Of a DNA stretch of 64,000 nucleotides, positions 29,959-39,410 are shown one piece after another (position 1 is the stretch's first letter; the number at the start of each line of letters is the position of its first letter). The position numbers and the translations under genes were made by a program. The stretch is from Clostridium sp. OF09-36. GTDB lineage: Bacteria > Bacillota > Clostridia > Lachnospirales > Lachnospiraceae. The notes under the pieces were generated by a model, which was not told the origin of the DNA, ran no database searches, and saw only the letters and a list, made by a program, of their open reading frames with translations. The stretch is from positions 50,122 to 114,121 of the forward strand of contig NZ_QUMD01000011.1 in NCBI RefSeq assembly GCF_003481985.1, in the 5' to 3' direction.

Positions 29959-32019
29959 CTATCTGTTCCGGAAGATTTCCACAAATGCTTTCCACATCTT
30001 CACGATCACGATCCAGATCCGGCGCAGCGGGCTCTGGCTTGCTGCCTCAGTCTCCGCATCCAGAACCTCATCATCATCATCCAGGCTGATCTCTGCGGTG
30101 CGCAGGATGATCTGCACGGATTCCGGCTCCTGATTCTCATCGGATGTGAAGGATACCTTCTCCGCCTTCGGATCCATGTTCAGAAAACGGGTATCTCCGT
30201 CTAAGTCATCCCATTCCTTATCGATGGCCTCCTTCATGGTCACGCCTGCATGGCGGATGGAAGCGGTGCTGTCCAGCACGCTTAAGCTCTTATCCAGAAG
30301 CTCCAGGGTACCGCGGATGCTGTCGCGGGTGGCAGCGTCCAGATTGTCACTGCTGCTCTTTAAGGTATTCTGCACGATGGCTGCCGTGCTCAGGCTCGTG
30401 TTCAGTGTCTCGGTGGTCCGGTTCATCAGTTCCTCGGAGTCATCCAGTGTTGCCTGCAGATCCGGGTAGTAGCTGTCCATGGAATCGTACAGAGCCGCGG
30501 TGTCCTCGGTAAGCATCTCCAGGCTGTCGGTCAGCTCAGAGGAATATTTGGCTGCATCTGCCACATCGCCCAAAAGACCGGAAAGCTCAGAAGCCAGTTT
30601 GCTGCTGGCTGCGGACAATTTCTCCAGTGCTGCCTTCTTCGTCATCAGAGTCTGCAGCAGCTCCGGCTGGTTCAGGGTGATGCCGCCTGCCACACCAGAT
30701 ACACTGCCGGTGCTTCCGGCATTGTTCGGGGAGGCAACACGGTCATCGTAAAGATCGACCTCCCAGTCTTCATCCATATAATAGTCATCATCCACATTCT
30801 GAAGGCTGACACCCATGGTTCCAAGAGCCGTTACATAAGCCTGCTCGCTGGCCTGCAGCGTTGCGTCCAGCGCAATGATCTGCTGCATCAGCGAATTCAG
30901 CGGAGAAACCTGGCCGGACATATCTTCCGCCCCACTCTTGATTCCCTTCAGTGCACTGTGCAGCTTATTTAACGGATCCTGCATCTCGCGCACCGTGTTT
31001 ACGATATCGCCCAGGCTGTCATGCGCTACATCTGCCGCCTCTTTGGCGGTCTCGATATGCGGGATCATCGCTTCCAGCTGATCCGAGACAGCGCTTAAGG
31101 TCTCAAGCGCACGGTCATTGCCTGCCAGAATACTGTCTTTTGAACCGCTCCAGGTCTGTCTTGCGCTCTCCGCAGAGTTCATGCCGTTCTGTAAAGAATG
31201 GATGCCGTCCCGCATGGCCTCAACAGACAAAGCCATCTGCTGCATGCTGTCGTGCATCTGATCACCGCTCTCTTTCCAGGTATCCTTTGCCTCCTTTAAG
31301 TCGGTCACGTGCTCTAAATCACTGCCGGTTAACGGAGTCATGGCCATGAACACGCCGCTGGTCTCAAAGCTGTCGGTGCCGATGCGGACGGTGAAGTCTC
31401 CATCCTCACCCGGAAGCGCCGTAAACACAACGGCGCTGTTGCCGCCGATGGTCTGCTTCTGAGCGCCGTCTGCTTCCAGGCTGTAACAGTCATTGGTATC
31501 CACCATAACTGCTACAGCCAGAACAAAGTTGTTCTTATAATATTCATTCACATCCGCGCTGTCGTTAAACTTCGCGTCAATGTGGATCTCAATGAGTCCG
31601 GAAGCGCCTGCCAGCTCGTCTGCGTTTTTCGGCACACCGTTCAGCTTATAGGAAACATCAAAATTCCATGGGAGTGCCACCTTCTTCGCATCCAGCTCAC
31701 CTTTATAATAGAAGCGTCCCCTGTAATCCGGCGACACGTTCCAGGTTACCTTGTTTCCCTCAATGACCGGCTCCGTATAATCGGACATATTGGTCACCGC
31801 TGTGTAATTGCCATAATCGGTGAACGTGGTCTGGCCATTCAGATCACAGCCCTTCACCACATTGACCCGGTCTACGTTTCCATAGTAATCCAGGTTTACA
31901 TACATATTTTCATCCACAGCCACAGATGCCTGGCCGGCAAGCACCGGCAGAACCGTGCCGGTACATGCCATAACTGCCGCCAGCCCCATGACACCCAGTC
32001 TCTGATATCTTTTCTTCAT
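29959..32019 (-). CDS. YhgE-like secreted coiled-coil partner of the MMPL exporter
   Basis: A 686-residue exported protein with a signal peptide cleaved near VLAGQ and one C-terminal helix (RRIWIVIVKMWKAFVEIF). Residues about 30-250 are beta-rich (NLDYYGNVDRVNVVKGCDL). Residues about 250-620 are long heptad-patterned helices such as DSLGDIVNTVREMQDPL, as in YhgE/Pip 'X-heptad' proteins. These commonly sit beside RND/MMPL transporters and probably form an extracytoplasmic stalk for them. AGGAGGAG precedes the ATG. It is 21 bases after the MMPL gene. The partner role is inferred from gene order. Confidence 0.75.
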   Translation of the reverse strand: MKKRYQRLGVMGLAAVMACTGTVLPVLAGQASVAVDENMYVNLDYYGNVDRVNVVKGCDLNGQTTFTDYGNYTAVTNMSDYTEPVIEGNKVTWNVSPDYRGRFYYKGELDAKKVALPWNFDVSYKLNGVPKNADELAGASGLIEIHIDAKFNDSADVNEYYKNNFVLAVAVMVDTNDCYSLEADGAQKQTIGGNSAVVFTALPGEDGDFTVRIGTDSFETSGVFMAMTPLTGSDLEHVTDLKEAKDTWKESGDQMHDSMQQMALSVEAMRDGIHSLQNGMNSAESARQTWSGSKDSILAGNDRALETLSAVSDQLEAMIPHIETAKEAADVAHDSLGDIVNTVREMQDPLNKLHSALKGIKSGAEDMSGQVSPLNSLMQQIIALDATLQASEQAYVTALGTMGVSLQNVDDDYYMDEDWEVDLYDDRVASPNNAGSTGSVSGVAGGITLNQPELLQTLMTKKAALEKLSAASSKLASELSGLLGDVADAAKYSSELTDSLEMLTEDTAALYDSMDSYYPDLQATLDDSEELMNRTTETLNTSLSTAAIVQNTLKSSSDNLDAATRDSIRGTLELLDKSLSVLDSTASIRHAGVTMKEAIDKEWDDLDGDTRFLNMDPKAEKVSFTSDENQEPESVQIILRTAEISLDDDDEVLDAETEAASQSPLRRIWIVIVKMWKAFVEIFRNR

Positions 32020-32040
32020 GACATTCTCCTCCTGCTGCCC

Positions 32041-34299
32041 TTATTTCTCTTTCCTGTGTTCTTCCAGCTTCGTCCGGATCTGCTCTGCCCGCTCATGGAA
32101 CTGCTGCCTTCTGGTCACATAGCGCTCGCGGATTCTTCTTCTGGAGCCTTTCCATTTTTTCTCAATGACCAGTCCGTCGGTCAGCACCAGAAGTGCCGGA
32201 AGCAGCGTCAGTACCAGGATCAGACTCAGGAAGCCTCCTCGTCCGATCAGATGTCCCAGATCTCCAATGGCCGCCGTCGTAGAAATCAGATATACAATAT
32301 ATCCTGCCAGGGTGATAATGCCGCCGGATGTAAAAATAGAGGAACAGGACCGGGTCACCGCCTCAATGCAGGCCTCCTTCTTCGAAAGTGTTGCACGCTT
32401 CGCGATATAATTGTTGGTAAGCAGGATTGAATAGTCTACCGTCGCACCCATCTGGATACTGCTGACAATAATGTAGCCCATGTAGATCATATCCACGCCC
32501 TGCACATACGGAACCGCCATGTTAATGAAGATGGCAACTTCAATCGGGATCATGACCACGATTGGGATCAGCACTGACTTAAAGCTGAAGGCTACAACCA
32601 GGAATACGCCCAGCAGTGTCAGCAGATTTACCCGGGCGTTATCGTCCGTAATTGTTTCCTTTATATCCTGGGTAGACGGTGTCTCTCCGACCACGTACGA
32701 ATGCTCCGGATAATATTTCTTCATGAGATCCCGGATCTGATCCGTATATTCGAAGGATTTGTCACTCTCGCCCTTGGTTCTTATGTATAAAAGCATCCGT
32801 GCCGTGTCCTTCGTGTGAAGCTGGCTGACGGTAGAATCCGGAAGGAAATCCTCCGGTATGCCCTCCGGCAGTGTGTTGGCCATGGAAGTTACACTCTTTA
32901 CATATGGAAGATCTTCCAGTTCATCGGACAGCCTCTTTTCTGCCACCGGGTCCGTGTTCGGATAGATCAGAAGCATCATGTTGCTTCGGCCGAACTTTGC
33001 GGTGATCTCCTGGTCATCCGCATATACCTGAGTTCCCGGAGCACCGCCCACAGCGCTGTTTCCGTACTGAAAATTGTTCATCTGCTGAGCCACATAAGCA
33101 GGCGGGGTAATGAGAAGCACTGCCGCCAGAACCAGATAACGGATGCGGTACACGCCCCTTCCAAGCCTTGTAAAGTCCGGAAAGAAGGAACGGTGCTTGG
33201 TCTTATCATTCCATCTGGTAAATTTCAGGATCATGGCCGGCATGAACAGTACCACCGTCAGCAGACTGAATATGATACCCTTTGCCAGAACCAGTCCCAT
33301 ATCAAAGCCAATGTTGAATTTCATGGTAACTAACGCCAGAAAACCGACTACGGTAGTCAGGCTGCTGGCAAAAATGGAGTTGATCGCTTCCTCAACTGCC
33401 TTGACGATTGCTTCCTCCTCCGAAAGTCCGGTATCACGCCAGTTCATGTAGGCATCCAGCAGGAAAATGGAATAGTCCATGGAGGTCGCCAGCTGTAAAA
33501 TGATGGCTACATTATCGGTCAGAAAGGAAATCGTACCGATGAATATATTGGTTCCCTTATTCAAAAGTACTGCCACACCCATAACCAGCAAAAACAGGAT
33601 CGGCTCTGTCCATGCAGTGGTCGCCAGACAAAGTACCACAAAAATCATGATGACCGCGACCACCAGGATCTTGTTCATCTCCTCATGGGTAGTCTGGATC
33701 AGGGATTTGTTCTGCACTGCCATACCGACATAACAGCCCTTGTCTCCGGTGATGGCTTTCATCTCATCGATAGCTGTCTCGGTCTTCGGGGAATCTGATT
33801 CCTCATCAAAAGTGATATCCATAACCGCACAGCGGTCTTTGTAGTAGTCTTTGATATCATCCATATTGATGAAATCTTCTCCTGCATAGACATTGACCGT
33901 GGTGTCGCACCAGAGGACCTGATCCACACCGTCAATGGCCTGGATCTTATCTTTATATTGCTTCGCCTCGTACAGGCTTACATCCTTTAGCATCAGCCGG
34001 GCTGTTCCCGGATATCCAAACTCCTTCTTCATCACATCCAGTCCCATGCTGGACTGGGCCGTGGAAGGAACATATTTTGTCAGATCGTAGTTTACATTCA
34101 CAAACAGCATGGCTACCGCACTGAAAATACAGCCCGCAATGAACAGCGACTCGATCCAGGCACGCTTTTCAATGATAAAACGCGCCAGGCGAATGGTAAA
34201 GCCGGTATCCTCCGTGCCTTTCTTCTGCTGCTCTTCCACTCCCCTTTTGTGGGGCAGATGCGCTTTCAATTTCTCTTTCAGAGATTTTTTGTCTTTCAT
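32041..34299 (-). CDS. MMPL/RND-family exporter
   Basis: A 752-residue membrane transporter with two repeats of six helices. The first helix (WIESLFIAGCIFSAVAMLFV) and the seventh (RIRYLVLAAVLLITPPAYV) are each followed by a large extracytoplasmic loop. Sequences such as SMDYSIFLLDAYMNW and ATVDYSILLTNNYIA carry the Asp-Tyr of helices 4 and 10 that relay protons in MMPL pumps. Family members export lipids or drugs using the proton gradient. Its operon includes a CAP-like protein, a coiled-coil partner and a divergent TetR regulator, so export of an envelope compound or a toxic agent is likely; the cargo is unknown. Confidence 0.88.
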   Translation of the reverse strand: MKDKKSLKEKLKAHLPHKRGVEEQQKKGTEDTGFTIRLARFIIEKRAWIESLFIAGCIFSAVAMLFVNVNYDLTKYVPSTAQSSMGLDVMKKEFGYPGTARLMLKDVSLYEAKQYKDKIQAIDGVDQVLWCDTTVNVYAGEDFINMDDIKDYYKDRCAVMDITFDEESDSPKTETAIDEMKAITGDKGCYVGMAVQNKSLIQTTHEEMNKILVVAVIMIFVVLCLATTAWTEPILFLLVMGVAVLLNKGTNIFIGTISFLTDNVAIILQLATSMDYSIFLLDAYMNWRDTGLSEEEAIVKAVEEAINSIFASSLTTVVGFLALVTMKFNIGFDMGLVLAKGIIFSLLTVVLFMPAMILKFTRWNDKTKHRSFFPDFTRLGRGVYRIRYLVLAAVLLITPPAYVAQQMNNFQYGNSAVGGAPGTQVYADDQEITAKFGRSNMMLLIYPNTDPVAEKRLSDELEDLPYVKSVTSMANTLPEGIPEDFLPDSTVSQLHTKDTARMLLYIRTKGESDKSFEYTDQIRDLMKKYYPEHSYVVGETPSTQDIKETITDDNARVNLLTLLGVFLVVAFSFKSVLIPIVVMIPIEVAIFINMAVPYVQGVDMIYMGYIIVSSIQMGATVDYSILLTNNYIAKRATLSKKEACIEAVTRSCSSIFTSGGIITLAGYIVYLISTTAAIGDLGHLIGRGGFLSLILVLTLLPALLVLTDGLVIEKKWKGSRRRIRERYVTRRQQFHERAEQIRTKLEEHRKEK

Positions 34300-34338
34300 A
34301 TCTGATCTCTGCTCCTCTTTCCCTTTTTCTTTTCATTT

Positions 34339-35196
34339 CTACCGCATCAGGATCACCATAAAATAGTGTTCTCCGTCTTTCTCCGCATGCGCCATGCCGA
34401 TACGCCGGTAATACTCCAGGGAATCTTTCCGTTTTCCGCTGGAATCGTATTTGTCCTGAGTCTTGCCGATGAGCTTGTCAAAGGCGTCATCCGCATCCTC
34501 CCGCCCCCGCAGGTAAAGTTCCCGGCAGCTGGAATTTTTCCGGTAGGAAATTTTTTCCAGGTAATTCTTTAAGGTTCCCTCACCGGGAATCGCATCACCG
34601 CTGTAGCCATTGACCAGAGCCGCTTCCAGACGGTAAGCTGCTGCCTGATTCAGCTTTTCATCCATGAGGAATCCGGCATAACGGTCGTACTGCGTCTTTT
34701 CATCACCACTGTAGTCTTCTTCCCGGTCCGGGTATTCCTCAAAATACAGATCCCGCTTCTCGTCATTTAGCTGATCGAACAAGAACTGTGTTTCCTCATC
34801 GTAACAGAACACCGGATAAGCACCGCCGCCGGTATTCGGTACCCACTGGGCAGTCTTTAAAGAGCCGTTCCAGTTAAATTTATAAAGGGCATTGTCAAAC
34901 TGGAGATCCTGCCGGTTCCTGCTTCCGTCTGGCAGGAGATAATACCAGTCGTCCCCCTCCTTTATCCAGTTTGCGCGAGCCGTTTCTGTTTCTTCTGAAT
35001 CGATTACTGTTGTCGTTCCATATACAGACGCCGGCTTTGTCTCTGCCACAGCACCACTTCCTGCCTCAATGGTAGAAGCAGCCGCCAGCACCGGCACCGG
35101 GTAAGACAGCAGCATGAGTCCTGCCGCCAAAAATGCGACACCTATAGGAGTCGTTAAGAACCCCTTGTTTTTGTGCAATTTATCTCGATAATCCAT
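34339..35196 (-). CDS. Secreted CAP-domain-like protein with wall-binding-type repeats
   Basis: A 285-residue protein with an N-terminal helix (VAFLAAGLMLLSYPVPVLAA) as signal or anchor. Residues 75-115 are cell-wall-repeat-like (ANWIKEGDDWYYLLPDGS, LYKFNWNGSLKTAQW). The C-half resembles a shortened CAP/SCP domain: LNQAAAYRLEAALV, CRELYLRGREDADDAF and IGMAHAEKDGEHYFMVIL, the last being the most typical block. Usual CAP His/Glu residues are only partly present. AGGAGG five bases before the ATG and a TTGTGT-N17-GATAAT promoter make it the first gene of the five-gene operon. Confidence 0.7.
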   Translation of the reverse strand: MDYRDKLHKNKGFLTTPIGVAFLAAGLMLLSYPVPVLAAASTIEAGSGAVAETKPASVYGTTTVIDSEETETARANWIKEGDDWYYLLPDGSRNRQDLQFDNALYKFNWNGSLKTAQWVPNTGGGAYPVFCYDEETQFLFDQLNDEKRDLYFEEYPDREEDYSGDEKTQYDRYAGFLMDEKLNQAAAYRLEAALVNGYSGDAIPGEGTLKNYLEKISYRKNSSCRELYLRGREDADDAFDKLIGKTQDKYDSSGKRKDSLEYYRRIGMAHAEKDGEHYFMVILMR

Positions 35197-35232
35197 AGAA
35201 ACCTCCTGAATTCCGCTTCATTTTCTTGCATT

Positions 35233-35261
35233 ATTATCTATGTATATGTTAAAATACACAA
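35233..35261 (-). promoter_or_regulatory. Promoter of the CAP/MMPL operon
   Basis: TTGTGT (35261-35256) and GATAAT (35238-35233) with a 17-base spacer on the minus strand, about 40 bases ahead of the ATG at 35196. Confidence 0.65.
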
Positions 35262-35281
35262 GTATCAGTTTTATTTGGAAT

Positions 35282-35333
35282 GTTCATAATGAAACATCTT
35301 TTTTAGATTTGTCCAGAATTATACATTATGAAC
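35282..35333. promoter_or_regulatory. Candidate TetR operator pair in the divergent region
   Basis: GTTCATAATG (35282-35291) and its exact reverse complement CATTATGAAC (35324-35333) flank a 32-base spacer. The first copy also contains the palindrome TTCATAATGAA. They lie just upstream of the CAP-operon promoter and before the tetR gene, a good place for repressor control of both directions. Confidence 0.6.
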
Positions 35334-35378
35334 CCGTTCTGTTTTTCATGCGCAAATTCATCAATCACGGAGGTTATC

Positions 35379-35972
35379 ATGGCACAGTCTACATCCCGGA
35401 AAACCAGCATTACCGCACGCCGCACCTATGCGCTTTTAAAGGGTGCTCTCTTTTCCCAGCTTGCAGCCCTGCCCTTTGAACAGCTCACACTGACCGACAT
35501 CTGCAATACCGCGTTGATTTCCCGGTCTACGTTTTACCGCTATTTTGAGGATAAATATGACCTGCTCCATTACTGCCTTGGCTCCATGGTAGATGAGCTT
35601 GGCCTGGATGAAGATGTCATGTATTTCATCAACCGTTCTTCCGTGCGGGATTTCTTGCTGATCCTGCTGCGTCTTATCGGCGAGAACCGGATTCTGTACC
35701 AGAAAATCTACCGTGCCAATCAGGATGGTGACCTGATGCGCATCATCCGCACCGGCCTCATCCGCATTATGAATGATAAAATTCAGGCTGCTGAACAAAA
35801 GGGCTACCGCTTGAAGCTTCCTGCCCCTATATTCACCAGCCTGATGACAGATTTCTATTTTAATATTGTACAATGCTATCTCGATCAGGAAGAACCCTGT
35901 GATCCGGACAGCTTTGTCGACAGTGTATGCCTGTTTATTGAACGCGACTTTTTTGCACCGCCGGAGTCCTGA
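35379..35972 (+). CDS. TetR/AcrR-family regulator
   Basis: A 197-residue regulator. The N-terminal helix-turn-helix is LTDICNTALISRSTFYRYFEDKYDLL at about residues 35-60. The C-terminal part is an all-helical ligand/dimer domain of the kind common in Firmicutes (FLLILLRLIGENRILYQKIY). The start is set at 35379 by GGAGG five bases before MAQSTSRK. It is divergent from the CAP/MMPL operon, with an inverted-repeat pair between them, so it most likely represses that operon until it binds a ligand linked to the exported compound. The target is inferred from position. Confidence 0.85.
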   Translation: MAQSTSRKTSITARRTYALLKGALFSQLAALPFEQLTLTDICNTALISRSTFYRYFEDKYDLLHYCLGSMVDELGLDEDVMYFINRSSVRDFLLILLRLIGENRILYQKIYRANQDGDLMRIIRTGLIRIMNDKIQAAEQKGYRLKLPAPIFTSLMTDFYFNIVQCYLDQEEPCDPDSFVDSVCLFIERDFFAPPES

Positions 35973-36001
35973 GCCTTTTGCCCAGCGCTCCGGTGTTTTT
36001 T
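35956..36001 (+). terminator. Terminator of the tetR gene
   Basis: CACC-GCC-GGAG pairs with CTCC-GGTG (three-base bulge) and is followed by TTTTTT. The left arm lies inside the last codons of the gene. Confidence 0.7.
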
Positions 36002-36044
36002 ATCGCCAAATTGCACTTCCGACAGCCTGATCCTGTTGTGGCAC

Positions 36045-37540
36045 TCAGCGTTCCCGCGCCCAGCCGTATGCGTAGCGCACTGCTTTCTCCCACCCGCGGA
36101 CCATGGTCCTGCGGGTCTTTTCATCCAGCTCCGGCATAAAGATCCGGTCTGTTTCCTGATTTTCCTTAACTTCCTCCTGATTCTTCCAGTAACCGACGGC
36201 CAGACCTGCCAGATAGGCCGCACCCATGGCTGTTGTTTCCACACAGGCCGGGCGTCTGACCGGTGCCTGGATGAAGTCTGCCTGGGTCTGCATCAGGAAA
36301 TTGTTTGCACTGGCTCCGCCATCTACCTTCAGGGAAGTCAGGTCAATACCGGAATCCGCTTTCATGGCCACCAGTACGTCGTGTACCTGGTAGGCGATAG
36401 ACTCCAGCGTGGCCCGGATGATGTGGTATTTGTTCACGCCCCGGGTAATACCCACAATAGTTCCTCTGGCGTACTGATCCCAATGCGGCGCCCCAAGGCC
36501 GGTGAAGGCCGGAACCACGTAGCAGCCGTTGGTATCCTTCACTTTTTTTGCCATATACTCGGAATCCTCTGCCGAATCGATCAGCCGCAGCTCATCCCGC
36601 AGCCACTGGACCGCCGCCCCGGCTACGAAGATGGAACCCTCCAGCGCATAATTTACCCTTCCGTCCAGTCCCCAGGCAATGGTGGTGACCAGCCCATTTC
36701 GGGAGAATACCGGCTTTTCTCCGGTATTCATGAGCAGGAAACAGCCTGTTCCATAGGTATTCTTCGCTTCACCCGCCTCAAAACAGGTCTGACCGAACAG
36801 TGCCGCCTGCTGGTCACCTGCAGCCCCGGCAATGGGAATGGCTCCGCCAGATAAGAAGGATCTGTCTCTCCGTATACGCAGCTTGACGGCTTTGGCTCCG
36901 GCAGCATGCATTTCGGAATGTCCAGAATCTTTAAGATTTCATCATCCCACTGCAGCGTATTGATATTGAACAGCATCGTGCGGGAAGCATTGGAATAATC
37001 GGTTACATGTACCGCGCCCCTGGTCAGCTTCCAGATCAGCCAGGTTTCCACGGTGCCAAACAAAAGCTCACCCTTTTCCGCACGTTCCCTTGCTCCCGGC
37101 ACATGATCTAACAGCCATTTGATCTTGGTAGCGGAAAAATACGCGTCAATAACAAGTCCCGTTTTCTTCCGGAAGCTGTCCATATAGCCCTGTTCCTTCA
37201 GGGAATCACAATAGGCTGCGGTGCGGCGACACTGCCAGACAATGGCGTGGGCAATGGGTTCTCCGGTCTCCTTATCCCATACAATGGTGGTTTCTCTCTG
37301 ATTGGTGATACCGATTGCCGCAATGTCTGCTGCTTCTGCGCCGATGCGGCTCATGGCCTCCACGGCCACCCCCAGCATGCTGGCCCAGATCTCATCCGCG
37401 TCATGCTCCACCCAGCCCGGCTGCGGAAAATACTGGTGAAATTCCCGCTGCGCCATGCTGCAGATCTCGCCCTTTTTATTGAAAAGAATACAGCGGTTGC
37501 TGGTTGTCCCCGCGTCCAGTGCCATAATATAATCTGCCAT
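36045..37540 (-). CDS. glpK: Glycerol kinase (one frameshift)
   Basis: FGGY-family kinase making glycerol 3-phosphate from glycerol and ATP. Visible motifs are DAGTTSNRCILF at the N-terminus, ITNQRETTIVWD, WQCRRTA, GDQQAALFGQ, GTGCFLLMNTG, GLGAPHWD and DGGASANNFLMQ. About 498 residues after repair, the usual length. The frame breaks near 36847, where one G is missing; repair gives DPSYLGGAIPIAGAAGDQQ. No glpF or glpO neighbour is seen. A promoter with TATGAT lies about 100 bases upstream, and GGGGGAACC precedes the ATG. Confidence 0.92.
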
Positions 37541-37638
37541 GATTGGTTCCCCCTTTATATGAGATTTTGTCTGATCATTACTCTATTATCCTTAAAACTC
37601 AACGATAAAGCTGTTTCCCAGTTTATTTTCTTTCTTGC

Positions 37639-37667
37639 ATCATACCATTTTTTTACGTACTCGTACA
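37639..37667 (-). promoter_or_regulatory. Promoter of glpK
   Basis: TGTACG (37667-37662) and TATGAT (37644-37639) with a 17-base spacer and an extended TGG before the -10, about 100 bases ahead of the ATG. The -35 region lies in GTAC-GA-GTAC, a small palindrome. Confidence 0.55.
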
Positions 37668-37749
37668 GTTGATTTGTTGCAAAATATTTCTTTTTTTCTC
37701 ATTTTATCAGAATTTTATTGTTTTTATGAACATTTTGTGAATTTAAGCT

Positions 37750-37977
37750 TTGTTCTTTATACTAGGCACATCAAACAAAGATCAGGACAGACAGAATGAA
37801 AACAATAACGGAAATGGCGCGCCAGATGGCAAAGAAGTGCCGGACGGCAAGGGCGGACCGGATGACAACGGCGGTGAAGGCAGCGCAAACGTCACCATCA
37901 AAAAGAGGGACGGAACGGTAATAAAAAAAGGAAGCAGCTGCTATACCATTACGGTAGATTCCTACAGTGCTTCCTGA
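37750..37977 (+). CDS. Doubtful small Gly/Asp-rich reading frame
   Basis: A 75-codon frame starting with TTG and without a good ribosome site. It encodes a Gly/Asp/Asn-rich stretch (NGNGAPDGKEVPDGKGG) and a short beta-like end (VTIKKRDGTVIKKG). A hairpin with a weak T run lies 15 bases after its stop, which slightly supports expression in this direction. It could be the tail of a lost secreted protein. No family is recognised. Low confidence. Confidence 0.25.
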   Translation: MFFILGTSNKDQDRQNENNNGNGAPDGKEVPDGKGGPDDNGGEGSANVTIKKRDGTVIKKGSSCYTITVDSYSAS

Positions 37978-37991
37978 AGCATATAATGTTA

Positions 37992-38036
37992 TTTGGCAGA
38001 TCTGAACATTCACTGTACAGACCTGCCAAACGTTTT
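37992..38036 (+). terminator. Hairpin between the doubtful frame and the lipoprotein gene
   Basis: TTTGGCAG / CTGCCAAA stem with an inner TCTG/CAGA pairing. CGTTTTCC follows on the plus strand; the minus side has only AAATAACATTAT. It probably ends the lipoprotein transcript, the plus frame, or both. Confidence 0.5.
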
Positions 38037-38040
38037 CCTC

Positions 38041-38493
38041 TTAGTCTACTTTTTCAACAGAAAGGATTTTTCCGGTGAAGGCATCCACGGTATTTACCGT
38101 ACCGGTATAGGTTACCATCACGGTATCACCATCCTTTACACTGTCTAACCCCTGCGGCTTCTCATTCTGATCAAAGCTGAAGCCGTAATCCTGACCATCA
38201 AATGTGATGGTAAACATGAAATCCTTGATATCGCTGATCGTGCCTGTCATGCTTGCTTCTTCCTGATCTGCGGCAGAATCTGCCTTAGATTCCTCTGAAT
38301 CCTTTGCTTCATCTGTGTTCAGACTCTCAGCAGCGGCTGTGCTTTCTGCCTTTGTGGTCTCCTGCTGTGTTGTCTCTGCCACTGCAGCCGTTGTCTCACC
38401 TGCTGTAGCAGACGGGGTATTTTTTGAAGAACAAGCTGCTGCAAATACCATGACCATTGCGGTACTCATCATAATCAATACTCTTTTTTTCAT
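38041..38493 (-). CDS. Small lipoprotein with OB-like C-terminal domain
   Basis: A 150-residue exported lipoprotein with signal MKKRVLIMMSTAMVMVFAAACSS, the Cys of AAACSS being the lipid site. A Thr/Glu/Ala/Ser linker of about 60 residues follows. The last 70 residues form a beta domain (SMTGTISDIKDFMFTITFDGQ, GDTVMVTYTGTVNTVDAF) resembling small OB-type modules of clostridial lipoproteins. ATG at 38493 is used because an upstream in-frame ATG would add 77 residues before the signal. Its function is unknown. Confidence 0.7.
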   Translation of the reverse strand: MKKRVLIMMSTAMVMVFAAACSSKNTPSATAGETTAAVAETTQQETTKAESTAAAESLNTDEAKDSEESKADSAADQEEASMTGTISDIKDFMFTITFDGQDYGFSFDQNEKPQGLDSVKDGDTVMVTYTGTVNTVDAFTGKILSVEKVD

Positions 38494-38726
38494 TTTAACC
38501 AACCTTTCTTTTTCAGCAGACGGAATCTGTTTTTCCTCGATCTGAAAACATTTCCGGCTGCTGATGCATATGCGATCTGTAACTGTGTCTATCTCTACAG
38601 CCACTCCTATTGAACAATAAAATTGTGTCCAAATTGTCATCGTTTTATGAAGAAAGGAAACTTTTTTCTTAAGATTCCAAATGCAGATATGGGACAGCAA
38701 CCGGACGCTGGCTTTTACAAGCACGC

Positions 38727-38770
38727 AAAAAGTCCACGGACCAGCACATTTACTGGCCCGTGGACTTTTT
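38727..38770. terminator. Bidirectional terminator after the hsp20 pair
   Basis: A long near-perfect stem, AAAAAGTCCACGG pairing with CCGTGGACTTTTT, with an inner CCAG/CTGG. T runs stand on both sides, so it stops transcription in either direction. It ends the hsp20 operon on the minus strand. The remaining bases between it and the lipoprotein start at 38493 hold no gene. Confidence 0.85.
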
Positions 38771-38819
38771 ATTCACTTTCTCTCATGCGGTTCTGCTGCC
38801 ATCTCAGCCTGCTTACGCA

Positions 38820-39283
38820 TCAGCCTTCAATGGTAACATATTTCTTGGTTTCTACAGCCGGTTTTGCTCCTTCTTCGGAACAAACAGCTTCAGCATACCA
38901 TGCTTGAACTCTGCCTTGATGTCCTGCTCGGTCACATCTTCACCAACGTAGAAGGAACGCTGGCACGCACCGGCATAACGTTCACGGCGGATATACTTAC
39001 CGGTTTCTTTCTCCTGCTCATCCTTATCAAGTCCCTTAGCGGCACTGATGGTTAAATAGCCATCCTTCAGTTCTGCGGTGACTTCCTCTTTCGTGAATCC
39101 CGGAAGATCGATCTCCAGCTCATAGCCGCCTTCCAGCTCTTTGATATCGGTTTTCATAACGTTCTTGGCGTTGTGACCATATAGTTTCTTCTCAACGTTG
39201 TTCTCTGCGCTGTTATCGAAGAACGGGAAGCCTCTCATAAATTCATCAAACATATCCTCACCAAAAATACTCGGCATTAACAT
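38820..39283 (-). CDS. Hsp20 small heat-shock protein, copy 2 (one frameshift)
   Basis: A 154-residue ATP-independent holdase. It has an N-terminal arm (MLMPSIFGEDMFDEFM) and an alpha-crystallin domain from DIKELEGGYELEIDLPGF to the conserved DGYLTISA. The C-terminal FVPKKEAKPAVE and final KKYVTIEG appear once one base is restored near 38868; as written the frame ends early at 38852 with EQNRL. It is a close tandem copy of the next gene upstream, with an identical AAAGGAGAGATGACTT ribosome region, 127 bases after it and probably on the same CIRCE-controlled message. Confidence 0.88.
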
Positions 39284-39357
39284 AAGTCATCTCTCCTTTA
39301 TCTATCTAAAATTTACTTATTATCAAATTCAGTCTTCTATAATTATGGCTGCGGTTT

Positions 39358-39395
39358 CTTCCCCGGCCAGGCAGCCTTACTGTTTTCCGGGGAAG
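39358..39395 (-). other. Hairpin between the hsp20 copies
   Basis: A perfect nine-base stem CTTCCCCGG / CCGGGGAAG without a T run, so probably a processing or stability stem instead of a terminator. Confidence 0.5.
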
Positions 39396-39410
39396 TTTCA
39401 GTCATTTGTA

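Noticed and set aside
36036..36854. Long open frame on the plus strand across glpK
   Set aside because: Shadow of glpK, whose motifs on the minus strand are complete.
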